Positions 56,679 through 64,000 of a DNA stretch of 64,000 bases are shown in pieces. The stretch covers positions 2,157,154 to 2,221,153 of the forward strand of contig NZ_SOCE01000001.1 in assembly GCF_004365175.1 (NCBI RefSeq). The letters are read 5' to 3'. Under the pieces are notes generated by a model. It ran no database searches. It saw only the letters and a list, made by a program, of their open reading frames with translations, and was not told where the DNA came from. Numbering within the stretch: the first letter of the stretch is position 1; every line of letters begins with the position of its first letter. The stretch comes from Kribbella voronezhensis. Its GTDB lineage: Bacteria; Actinomycetota; Actinomycetes; Propionibacteriales; Kribbellaceae. Made by a program: the position numbers and the translations under genes.

Positions 56679-57974
56679 TCAGGAAGGCTGCGACCACCAG
56701 CCCTGCTGGTTGCCCTGACCCGGCTGCTCCGGCTCGCCGTCCTTCGCCGGGTCCGAAACCCTCGGTTCTACACGGGTTTCGTCGGCTGCCTCGGGCTCCG
56801 GCTGCGCGTCAGCGGCAGGAGTCGCGGCAGGCGCCTCCTCGGCCTGCCAGGACTGCTCGCCCGGCTGCCAGCTCGCTTGCTCCGCAGACCAGCTCTCGCC
56901 CTGCACTGCCGGCGCCTGGCCCTGGTCGGCGCCCTGCCACTCGGGCTGACCCTGCTGACCGTACTCCTGGCCTGCCCACTGCTGGGCGGCCTCCTGCGGG
57001 TGCTCCTGGCCGTGCTCCTGACCGTGTTCCTGACCGGCAGACCACTGCTGCTCCTGCGGCCACTGCTGCTGTGCCTGGTCCTGACCGCCCCACTGCTGTG
57101 CGCCCTCGGGGCTCCACTGCTGGGTCGGCTCGGTGCCGTGACCTTCAGCCGACCAAGCCTGCTCGGCCGGCTGCTGCTCGGCGGCACCGGTGTGCGGCTG
57201 CGCCTCGGCGTCGGACGCCGACCAGGTCTGCTGCTCGCCACCAGCGTTCCAGTTCTGCTCCTGCGGCCATTGCTCGCCGCCCTGCTGGGCTGCCGCGTAG
57301 CCACCGGCTGCACCCGCGGCCGCGCCGGCACCCGCGCTGTAGGCGCCGTACTGACCGGCCTCCTGCCCGTACGGAGCGCCACCCTGCTGTGCGCCGTACT
57401 GGCCGTACTGCTGCTGGCCCTGCGGACCGTACTGGCCGCCCTGCTGACCGTACTGCGCGCCAGGCTGGCCGGCGTACTGGCCGCCCTGGCCGGCGAACTG
57501 GCCCTGCTGGCCGACCTTCGGCGCGCGGACCGGAGCCGGCAGCGCCTGGAAGTGCCGCAGGATGTAGAAACCGACCACGCCGTACAGCGCGAGACCGGCG
57601 AGGCCGTAGAGGAAGTTCACGAACTTGACCGCGGCCGAGTCCGAGCTGTCGCCGAAGACGGCGAACACGACGATCAGGCCAAGCAGCACGTACAGACCGG
57701 TGACCACCAGCGCCACCAGGGTGACGAGGCGGGCGTTCCGCGTCTGCTCACCTGCCTCGGTGACCAGCCAGACCGAGGCGGCCAGGGCGATCATCAGCAG
57801 GACGCCGGGGAAGGCGGGTGCGACATTCGTATGCAGCACCACGGAGCTGTTGGAGCTGAATCCGGCGTCGCCGACGAAAAGGGAGATCAGCGAAGCCAGC
57901 GCCCAGAGGGCGGCGAAGGCGAGCAGGATGTACGCGACCGGCTCTCTGAGCTTCTTGGTTGCGTCGGTAACCAC
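56679..57974 (-). CDS. Membrane protein with long Gln/Gly-rich C-terminal tail
   Basis: 431 residues. Four hydrophobic helices fill roughly residues 10-140. The remaining two-thirds is low complexity: first Gly-Gln-Tyr repeats (QYGQQGGQYG-like), then Gln-Trp-Glu-rich repeats (WPQEQ, WSAEQ, GQEHGQEH). The tail is probably disordered and cytoplasmic. GTG 57974 follows GAGGAG at five bases. The N-terminal family is not one I can name. It is divergent from cofD and has its own terminator. Confidence 0.85.
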   Translation of the reverse strand: MVTDATKKLREPVAYILLAFAALWALASLISLFVGDAGFSSNSSVVLHTNVAPAFPGVLLMIALAASVWLVTEAGEQTRNARLVTLVALVVTGLYVLLGLIVVFAVFGDSSDSAAVKFVNFLYGLAGLALYGVVGFYILRHFQALPAPVRAPKVGQQGQFAGQGGQYAGQPGAQYGQQGGQYGPQGQQQYGQYGAQQGGAPYGQEAGQYGAYSAGAGAAAGAAGGYAAAQQGGEQWPQEQNWNAGGEQQTWSASDAEAQPHTGAAEQQPAEQAWSAEGHGTEPTQQWSPEGAQQWGGQDQAQQQWPQEQQWSAGQEHGQEHGQEHPQEAAQQWAGQEYGQQGQPEWQGADQGQAPAVQGESWSAEQASWQPGEQSWQAEEAPAATPAADAQPEPEAADETRVEPRVSDPAKDGEPEQPGQGNQQGWWSQPS

Positions 57975-58097
57975 GAGGGCTCCTCGGGATGTTGGGGGCC
58001 GTGCAACTTGATTGACACACTGTGCACATAGTTCGGACCCTCGGCAGCATAGTCGTGCGGTGGTTCGTTGCTTTGACGACTCGTGGAGACTGTCCTC

Positions 58098-59075
58098 ATG
58101 CGATTGACAGTGCTTGCCGGCGGCGTCGGTGGATCCACCTTCCTGCGCGGCCTGCTGGCGGCCCGGCCGGACGCCGAGATCACCGTGGTCGGCAACACCG
58201 CCGACGACATCACGCTGTTCGGCCTGCGGGTCTGCCCCGACCTGGACACGGTGATGTACACCCTCGGCGGTGGCATCTCGAAGGAACGCGGCTGGGGCCG
58301 CGAGGACGAGACCTGGGTGGTGAAGGAGGAACTCGCGGCGTACGGCGTCGAGCCGACCTGGTTCGGCCTCGGTGACCGCGACATCGCCACCCACCTGGTC
58401 CGGACCCAGATGCTCGACGCCGGCTACGGCCTGGCCGCGGTGACCGAGGCGCTCTGCGCCCGCTGGGAGCTGCCGGTCCGGCTGCTGCCGATGAGCGACG
58501 ACCGGGTCGAGACCCACGTGGTGGTGGACGATCCGGAGAACCCGGGCACCCGCAAGGCGATCCACTTCCAGGAGTACTGGGTCCGGCTGCACGCGGAGGT
58601 CCCGGCGCACCAGATCCTCGCCATCGGCCAGGACAAGGCGAAACCGGCCCCCGGCGTCCTGGACGCGATCGCCGAGTGCGACGCGCTGATCCTGCCGCCG
58701 TCCAACCCGGTGGTCTCGGTCGGCACCATCCTCGGCGTCCCGGGGATCCGGGAAGCGGTCCGGGAGACGGCCGCCCCGGTCATCGGGGTCTCGCCGATCA
58801 TCGGGACCGGCCCGGTCCGCGGCATGGCCGACAAGGTCCTCGCGGCGATCGGGGTGGAGTCCACCGCGGGCGCGGTAGCCCGGTACTACGGGTCGCGCGC
58901 GGCCGGCGGCGTACTGGACGGCTGGCTGATCGACACCTCCGACGCGGCGCAGCTCGAGTCGATCGCCGCGGCCGGGATCCACGCGCAGGCCGTGCCGCTG
59001 TGGATGGACGACGAGCCGAAGACGGCCGCGATCGCGACCGCAGCGGTGGTCCTGGCCGAGGCCGTCCGCCGATGA
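58098..59075 (+). CDS. cofD: 2-phospho-L-lactate transferase CofD (FbiA)
   Basis: 325-residue F420 biosynthesis enzyme that joins a phosphoenolpyruvate- or lactate-derived GDP donor to Fo, giving (dehydro)F420-0. The N-terminus [17 protein letters not shown] binds the nucleotide; [19 protein letters not shown] and [15 protein letters not shown] are family segments. ATG 58098 follows GGAG at nine bases. It overlaps cofE by 4 bases. Confidence 0.96.
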   Translation: MRLTVLAGGVGGSTFLRGLLAARPDAEITVVGNTADDITLFGLRVCPDLDTVMYTLGGGISKERGWGREDETWVVKEELAAYGVEPTWFGLGDRDIATHLVRTQMLDAGYGLAAVTEALCARWELPVRLLPMSDDRVETHVVVDDPENPGTRKAIHFQEYWVRLHAEVPAHQILAIGQDKAKPAPGVLDAIAECDALILPPSNPVVSVGTILGVPGIREAVRETAAPVIGVSPIIGTGPVRGMADKVLAAIGVESTAGAVARYYGSRAAGGVLDGWLIDTSDAAQLESIAAAGIHAQAVPLWMDDEPKTAAIATAAVVLAEAVRR

Positions 59076-60046
59076 GGAAGCAGCTCGAGATCTACCCGGT
59101 CGTCGGCGTGCCCGAGATCGGCGCCGGCAGCGACCTGGCCGGCCTGATCGGCGATCTGGCCGACCTCCGCGACGGTGACGTCGTCGCGGTCACGTCGAAG
59201 ATCATCAGCAAGGCCGAGGGCCGGCTCACCCACGGCACCCGCGACGAGGCGATCGACGCGGAGCTCGTCCGGGTGGTGGCCCAGCGGGGCGACACCCGGA
59301 TCGTGCAGACGCGGCACGGCCTGGTGATGGCCGCCGCGGGCACGGACACGTCCAACACCGCGCCCGGCACAGTCCTGTTGCTGCCGGTCGACCCGGACCT
59401 GTCCGCGCGCGCCCTGCGAGTGGCCTGGAAGAAGCGGTACGACGTGAACGTCGGCGTGGTGATCACCGACACCCTCGGCCGGCCGTGGCGCAACGGCCAG
59501 ACGGACCTGGCGATCGGCGCGGCCGGGATCCAGGTGCTGGAGGATCTCCGCGGCAGCACCGACACTCACGGCAATGTGCTCGCCGTGACCGAGCCGGCCA
59601 TCGCCGACGAGATCGCGGGCGCCGGCGAACTCGTGAAGGGCAAGGCCGACGGCGTACCGGTCGCCGTACTGCGGGGGTTGTCGGACGTGGTGCTCCCCGT
59701 CGGGGAGCACGGGACCGGGGCGCGGGCGCTGGTCAGAGATGCGGAGCTGGACCTGTTCAGCCTGGGCACGCGGGAGGCAGCGCGGGCCGCAGTACTGGCT
59801 CGGAAGGCTCCGACCGGGCCACGGGAGGTGGATCCGGAGCTGTGGGCGGGGCTGCTGACCGACGACGAGGACGTCCACATCGAACTGCTGGACAACTCGA
59901 TCGCCGTGTTCGGGGACGAGCCGGTGGCGGTGGGCGTGATCGCGGAACGGCTCGCGGTGCTCCTGCACGCCGAGGGGTACGGCGTCGCCGTACGGACCGG
60001 TCCGGGCAGTGAGGCGACGGTCACGTTCGGCTCACGGTCCAGATAG
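59072..60046 (+). CDS. cofE: Coenzyme F420-0:L-glutamate ligase CofE (FbiB N-terminal type)
   Basis: 324 residues. It adds glutamates to F420-0. The CofE domain fills about residues 1-245, with [12 protein letters not shown] and [19 protein letters not shown]. The C-terminal about 80 residues are a short extension, not the FMN nitroreductase domain found in mycobacterial FbiB (about 450 residues). The dehydro-F420-0 reductase must therefore be encoded elsewhere or not be needed. Coupled to cofD by ATGA. Confidence 0.94.
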   Translation: MRKQLEIYPVVGVPEIGAGSDLAGLIGDLADLRDGDVVAVTSKIISKAEGRLTHGTRDEAIDAELVRVVAQRGDTRIVQTRHGLVMAAAGTDTSNTAPGTVLLLPVDPDLSARALRVAWKKRYDVNVGVVITDTLGRPWRNGQTDLAIGAAGIQVLEDLRGSTDTHGNVLAVTEPAIADEIAGAGELVKGKADGVPVAVLRGLSDVVLPVGEHGTGARALVRDAELDLFSLGTREAARAAVLARKAPTGPREVDPELWAGLLTDDEDVHIELLDNSIAVFGDEPVAVGVIAERLAVLLHAEGYGVAVRTGPGSEATVTFGSRSR

Positions 60047-60135
60047 TTTTCTAGGCAACTTCTCAGGGTGGCTCAGTACACTGCACGCGGACGGCGGCGC
60101 CCGAGACCGCCCATGATCAGGGAAGACCATTCACT

Positions 60136-60858
60136 GTGGGTAAGTCTCAGAAGCAGGATCGCCGCGAGCTGATCGAGAAGATGCAGCGTGAGCAGGCCCG
60201 GTCCGACAAGCGCCGTACGCTCATCATCGTGGCCGTCTCGATCCTGGTCGGCCTGGCGATCATCGCCTACCCCGCGATCCGGTTGATCCAGGACTCCAGG
60301 ACCAAGAACCTGTCGATCTCCGACCTCGGGGTGGCCGCCGCGTCCGCGTCCTGCGACAAGCCCACCGACGACAAGGCCTCCGGTACCCAGGACCACAAGC
60401 CGGACGGCACCGTCATCCAGTACCCGGTCTCCCCGCCGTCGTCGGGCCCGCACTACGCGGTCTGGGCGCCGTTCGGGAAGAAGTTCTACACCTTCGAGGA
60501 CCGCCCGCCGGTGCCGAACCTGGTGCACAACCTCGAGCACGGCTACACGATCCTCTGGTACAACGAGGCGACCTCGAAGAACAAGGACCAGCTGGCCCTG
60601 ATCGAGAAGATCTCCAAGGCCAAGCTGCCGGACAGCTCGAACGGCAAGTTCATCGCCGCGCCGTTCCGCGCCTCCGACGGCCAGCTGCCCTGGCCCGACG
60701 GCAAGAACATCGCCTTCTCGCACTGGAGCGGCATGGGCGCCGACGGCAAGACGGCCTTCGGTCACCGCCAGTTCTGCGGCTCGGTCAGCGGCGCCGCGCT
60801 CGCCGACTTCATGAACAAGTACCCGTCGACCGACGCCCAGGAGCCGAACGGCGGCTGA
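60136..60858 (+). CDS. DUF3105 family membrane-anchored protein, copy 1
   Basis: 240 residues. A basic coiled N-terminus (RRELIEKMQREQARSDKRRT), one helix (about 30-52) and an outside domain with PPSSGPHY, NLVHNLEHGY and GHRQFCG. The conserved His and Cys pairs suggest a metal or disulfide site; function unknown. GTG start with a weak ribosome site. A close paralogue follows. Confidence 0.9.
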   Translation: MGKSQKQDRRELIEKMQREQARSDKRRTLIIVAVSILVGLAIIAYPAIRLIQDSRTKNLSISDLGVAAASASCDKPTDDKASGTQDHKPDGTVIQYPVSPPSSGPHYAVWAPFGKKFYTFEDRPPVPNLVHNLEHGYTILWYNEATSKNKDQLALIEKISKAKLPDSSNGKFIAAPFRASDGQLPWPDGKNIAFSHWSGMGADGKTAFGHRQFCGSVSGAALADFMNKYPSTDAQEPNGG

Positions 60859-60948
60859 TCCCCGGTTCCGGGCCGGTGCGGACGGACAGGCACGGATCCG
60901 GTCCGCTGGGTTAGTCTTCGGCCTTTGCGGACCGATCCTGGGAGTGGC

Positions 60949-61662
60949 ATGGCCAAGGCAACACAGTCGCGGCGCGAGCTGATCGAGAAGATGCAGCGCG
61001 ACCAGGCCCGGTCCGACAAGCGCCGGACGTGGGCGATCGTGGCTGTCTCGATCGTGGTCGGGCTGGGCATCATCGCGGTGCCGGCGGTCAAGCTGATCGA
61101 GGACTCCCGAGCCAAGAGCCGGCCGATCGCCGCCCTCGGTGTCAAGGCGGCCGCGGCCTCCTGCGACGCACCGACGAACGACCCGGCCGGCAAGTCCGCG
61201 GACCACCGGCCGGACGGCGAGAAGATCGCGTACGCCGTCTCGCCGCCGTCGAGCGGGCCGCACTACCAGACCTGGGCGCCGTTCAGTAAGAAGTTCTACT
61301 CGGCCGACGACCGGCCGCCGGTGGAGAACCTGGTGCACAACCTCGAGCACGGGTACACGCTGCTCTGGTACAGCGACGAGATCGCCAACGACAAGAAGCA
61401 GGTCGCCGAGATCGAGAAGCTCGCCAAGGCGAAGCTGCCCGACGCGGCCGACGGTGGCTTCTTCATCGCCGCCCCGTTCCACGCCTCCGAAGGCGCCGCC
61501 TGGCCGGCCGGCAAGAAGATCGCCTTCGCGCACTGGAGCGCCGGCCCGGAAGGCCAGTCCTTCGGCCACCGCCAGTTCTGCGGCGACCTCAGCGGCGAGG
61601 CCCTCACCACCTTCATCAACAAGTACCCGGCCCAGGACACTCAAGAACCAGGTCTGCGCTGA
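60949..61662 (+). CDS. DUF3105 family membrane-anchored protein, copy 2
   Basis: 237 residues, alignable with the preceding protein from end to end: same basic start, single helix, PPSSGPHY, NLVHNLEHGY and GHRQFCG. The pair is a tandem duplication, now diverged in the linker and loops. The 90-base gap has room for its own promoter. Convergent with manC. Confidence 0.9.
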   Translation: MAKATQSRRELIEKMQRDQARSDKRRTWAIVAVSIVVGLGIIAVPAVKLIEDSRAKSRPIAALGVKAAAASCDAPTNDPAGKSADHRPDGEKIAYAVSPPSSGPHYQTWAPFSKKFYSADDRPPVENLVHNLEHGYTLLWYSDEIANDKKQVAEIEKLAKAKLPDAADGGFFIAAPFHASEGAAWPAGKKIAFAHWSAGPEGQSFGHRQFCGDLSGEALTTFINKYPAQDTQEPGLR

Positions 61663-61674
61663 GGTAGCTGCGGG

Positions 61675-62772
61675 TCAGACGTAGCGGGCCGCGTGGTCGG
61701 ACTGGACCTGGGCGACCAGGTCTTTCACCCGTTCGCCGTCCGCGAGCGGGCAGACCAGGGTGACGTCGTGGGTGTGGACGATGATGTGGCCGGTGAGGCC
61801 GACCGCGGCGATCAGGTGGTCGGGGTCGTCGGTGACGATCACGTTGTCGTGCGAGTCGAGCAGGCAACTGAGCGCGGTCCCGTCGTGACGGTTGCCCTCG
61901 GCATCGACCTCGTAGGTGCCCGCGAGTGCCGCCCAGGAACCGACGTCCAGCCAGTGCACGGGCATCGGGATGACGACCACGTCCGCGTCGACCTTGCCCT
62001 GCGAAGCAGGCTCCATCACCGCGAAGTCGACGCTGATCTTGCGCAGTCCCGGGTAGATCGCGCCGAGTTCGGCGTCGCGCTGCGGGGTGTCCCAGACCGC
62101 CGCGACCTGGCGCAGTCGGGCGGCCGACTCCGGCAGCAGCGCGTCGAGCACGCTCAGCACGGTCTCGGCCCGCCAGACGAACATGCCGGAGTTCCACCAG
62201 AACCGCCCGGTCGCCAGGTACTCCTCGGCGGTCGCGCGATCCGGCTTCTCCCGGAACCGGTCCACGACGTACGCCGAAGTGCCGTCGATGGCCGCACCGC
62301 GTTCCACGTACCCGAGCCCGGTGTGCGGGTGGGTCGGCTCGATCCCGAAGGTGACCAGTGAGCGCGGCCGCTGCTCGACCAGCTCGAAGCCGCTCTCGAT
62401 CGCGGCCCGGAACTCCGCCTCCGGCGTGATCAGGTGGTCCGAGCCGACGATCGCCAGCACCGCGTCGGGATCATGCCGGGCGACCACCGCCGAGGCCAGG
62501 CCGACCGCGTTCGCCGTGTCCCGGCCGACCGGTTCGCCGATGATGTTGTGCTCGCCGAGCTCGGGGAGCTGCTCGCGGACCAGGTCCGTGTGGGCGGCCA
62601 CCGTGCAGACGTAGATGTTGGCCGGGTCGACCAGGCCCGCGAGCCGGTCGTACGCCACTCGGAGCAGGGAGTTCCCCGCTGCCAGCGGGAGCACCTGCTT
62701 GGGCTTGTCGACCCGGGACAACGGCCACAGCCGGGTCCCCGAACCGCCGGCCAGAATCACCACGTTTCGCAT
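61675..62772 (-). CDS. manC: Mannose-1-phosphate guanylyltransferase
   Basis: 365 residues. It makes GDP-mannose from mannose-1-phosphate and GTP. The nucleotide loop GGSGTRLWPLSR is at residues 9-20, and the family FREKPDRATAEEYL and FWWNSGMFVWR segments follow. No fused isomerase domain; manA is separate in this window. Confidence 0.95.
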   Translation of the reverse strand: MRNVVILAGGSGTRLWPLSRVDKPKQVLPLAAGNSLLRVAYDRLAGLVDPANIYVCTVAAHTDLVREQLPELGEHNIIGEPVGRDTANAVGLASAVVARHDPDAVLAIVGSDHLITPEAEFRAAIESGFELVEQRPRSLVTFGIEPTHPHTGLGYVERGAAIDGTSAYVVDRFREKPDRATAEEYLATGRFWWNSGMFVWRAETVLSVLDALLPESAARLRQVAAVWDTPQRDAELGAIYPGLRKISVDFAVMEPASQGKVDADVVVIPMPVHWLDVGSWAALAGTYEVDAEGNRHDGTALSCLLDSHDNVIVTDDPDHLIAAVGLTGHIIVHTHDVTLVCPLADGERVKDLVAQVQSDHAARYV

Positions 62773-62869
62773 GAGGACGAACCCTACCGGGCGAACCGAG
62801 CCACCCGCCGCCGGAGCCGACCAGTAGCCAGCTGGTATCTAGTCAACCTGCGTTGGAACCGGATGGCAG

Positions 62870-64000
62870 CTAGTCAGCGGCGGGCGCCTCGGCCGGCGTA
62901 CCGGCGGTGGGGCTGACCGGGCAGGGCACCGGCCGGGCGGTCTCCTCGGCCGCGGTACGAGCGGTCGGGATGCGCAGGTGGGCGAGGTCGGCGGGCACCG
63001 GGCTGTCGGGGACCCAGAAGCGGTCCGACTCGCCGTCGATACCGGTCGCGGGGGCGTCGGTGAGCCGGAAGCGGTCGCGCAGGCGCCCGTAGAAGTCGGT
63101 GGGACGAAGCCGGACCAGCCGAAGCCGCCGTACGGAGCCGTAGACGCCGATCCAGTCGCCCGGGTCGAGGATGCCGCGCAACTGACCGTCGATGCTGACC
63201 GCGGCCTGCCCCGAGTGCGGCAGCACCCGCAGCGCCACCGGCTCGTCCGGCGCCGCCACCACGGTCCGGTTGAAGGTCATGTGCGGCGCCACCGGCGTGA
63301 AGACGACCGCCTCCAGGTTCGGCGACAACACCGGCCCACCGGCCGCGAAGCTGTACGCCGTACTGCCGGTCGGCGTCGCCACGATCAACGCGTCAGCCGA
63401 GTACGACGCCAGCAGTCGCCCGGCCAGGTAGACGCCGATGCTGACCTGGTGGTCGCGGGCCAGCTTCTCCAGCACCACGTCGTTCAGCGCGGTCACGTCG
63501 AGAGCCACGCCCCAGCCGTCGCCCTCGACGGTCTCCGGCCGCACCGAGGGCGGCGGGAGCGCGGGACCGTGGCCGTACCGCAGCAGCGCGTCGATCCCGG
63601 TCGGGATCTCCAGCGGCCGCGAGGCGCGCATGGTGAGCGTCATCCGCTCCTCGATGGTGGCGCCGCCGTGGTGGACCGCTTCCAGCGCCTCTTCGACGTC
63701 GCTGCACGCCACCTCGGTCAGGAAGCCCACCTTGCCGAGGTCGACGCCCAGGACGGCGGCGTCGTTCTTCGCCGCGATCCGGGCACCGCGCAGGAAGGTG
63801 CCGTCGCCGCCGAGGGTGACGACCAGGTCGGGATTGCCGGCGTGGTGCAACTCGTCCATCCCGCCGCGGCGGCCCTCGTGCTGCTTCCAGACATCGATGT
63901 CGGTACAGCCGATGTCATGCCGGCGGCACCAGTCACGGACCACCTCGGCAGCCTGGACGGCGAGCGGGCGGCCTTGGTGCACAACGAGACCGAGACGACT
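62870..64000 (-). CDS. NAD kinase, N-terminus cut by window edge
   Basis: At least 376 residues visible; the frame runs past position 64000 (SRLGLVVHQGRPLAVQAAEV). It phosphorylates NAD to NADP. The signature GGDGTFLRGA and the SADALIVATPTGSTAYSFAA segment are clear. The usual NE motif reads ALNDVVLE here. The C-terminus has an Ala/Pro-rich tail of about 60 residues. Confidence 0.93.
   Translation of the reverse strand, partial: SRLGLVVHQGRPLAVQAAEVVRDWCRRHDIGCTDIDVWKQHEGRRGGMDELHHAGNPDLVVTLGGDGTFLRGARIAAKNDAAVLGVDLGKVGFLTEVACSDVEEALEAVHHGGATIEERMTLTMRASRPLEIPTGIDALLRYGHGPALPPPSVRPETVEGDGWGVALDVTALNDVVLEKLARDHQVSIGVYLAGRLLASYSADALIVATPTGSTAYSFAAGGPVLSPNLEAVVFTPVAPHMTFNRTVVAAPDEPVALRVLPHSGQAAVSIDGQLRGILDPGDWIGVYGSVRRLRLVRLRPTDFYGRLRDRFRLTDAPATGIDGESDRFWVPDSPVPADLAHLRIPTARTAAEETARPVPCPVSPTAGTPAEAPAAD

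Overview
The window is GC-rich, tightly packed DNA from a Gram-positive actinobacterium. Many genes overlap by 4 bp, and GTG starts are common. Lineage-typical genes include whiB, mtrA-mtrB-lpqB, a long-form hpf, the F420 genes cofD/cofE, SecA with a C-terminal zinc motif, DUF3499 and DUF3105. The order secA ... hpf-comF-lpqB-mtrB-mtrA ... ahcY-manA-SIS-trm112-manB ... whiB-cofD-cofE ... manC matches the core gene order of Streptomyces and its relatives. A Kribbella-like or Nocardioides-like soil actinomycete fits best, but that is an inference.

Region 1 (1-9.7 kb) holds two divergent carbohydrate-uptake operons. The left one (minus) is lacI, a binding lipoprotein and two permeases. The right one (plus) is a secreted GH114-type endo-galactosaminidase, a binding lipoprotein, two permeases, a PfkB kinase and a GH4 alpha-galactosidase-type enzyme. 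Neither operon carries an ATPase, so a shared MsiK-type ATPase elsewhere is expected. The gap between them has two LacI-type operators and a separate promoter with its own inverted repeat. Region 2 (9.7-24.1 kb) runs through nitronate monooxygenase, secA, an AlkX/YcaQ DNA glycosylase, a secreted trypsin, a ferric-reductase-like flavoprotein, hpf, comF, lpqB, mtrB and mtrA. As written, mtrA carries a one-base frameshift.

Region 3 (24.3-38 kb) is the DUF4129-DUF4350-MoxR-DUF58 membrane cluster and the SpoIIM/RDD genes that usually accompany it. Here they are separated by a complete five-gene peptide ABC transporter and a DUF1206 gene. Region 4 (38-51.2 kb) has an XRE regulator, a SnoaL-like protein, ahcY, a MerR regulator, a damaged patch with two gene remnants and an aminoglycoside-phosphotransferase-like gene, a CDF metal exporter, the mannose-phosphate genes, ThuA, a Gfo/Idh oxidoreductase, DUF3499 and a degenerate zincin-fold protein. 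Region 5 (51.5-64 kb) has DUF5719, a 975-residue membrane glycosyltransferase, whiB, a membrane protein with a Q-rich tail, cofD-cofE, two tandem DUF3105 genes, manC and an NAD kinase cut by the window edge.

The most unusual feature is a family of dispersed intergenic repeats at about 15.2, 18.0, 41.3, 43.3 and 51.2 kb. Each has a short hairpin with a conserved nine-base loop (consensus GACGSAGGA). The stem bases change between copies but still pair. A G-tract (GGGTGGGTGGG) and usually a second loop-like core follow. Two of the longest copies face each other and bracket the damaged patch and the phosphotransferase gene. No tRNA, rRNA, CRISPR array or intact transposase gene was seen.
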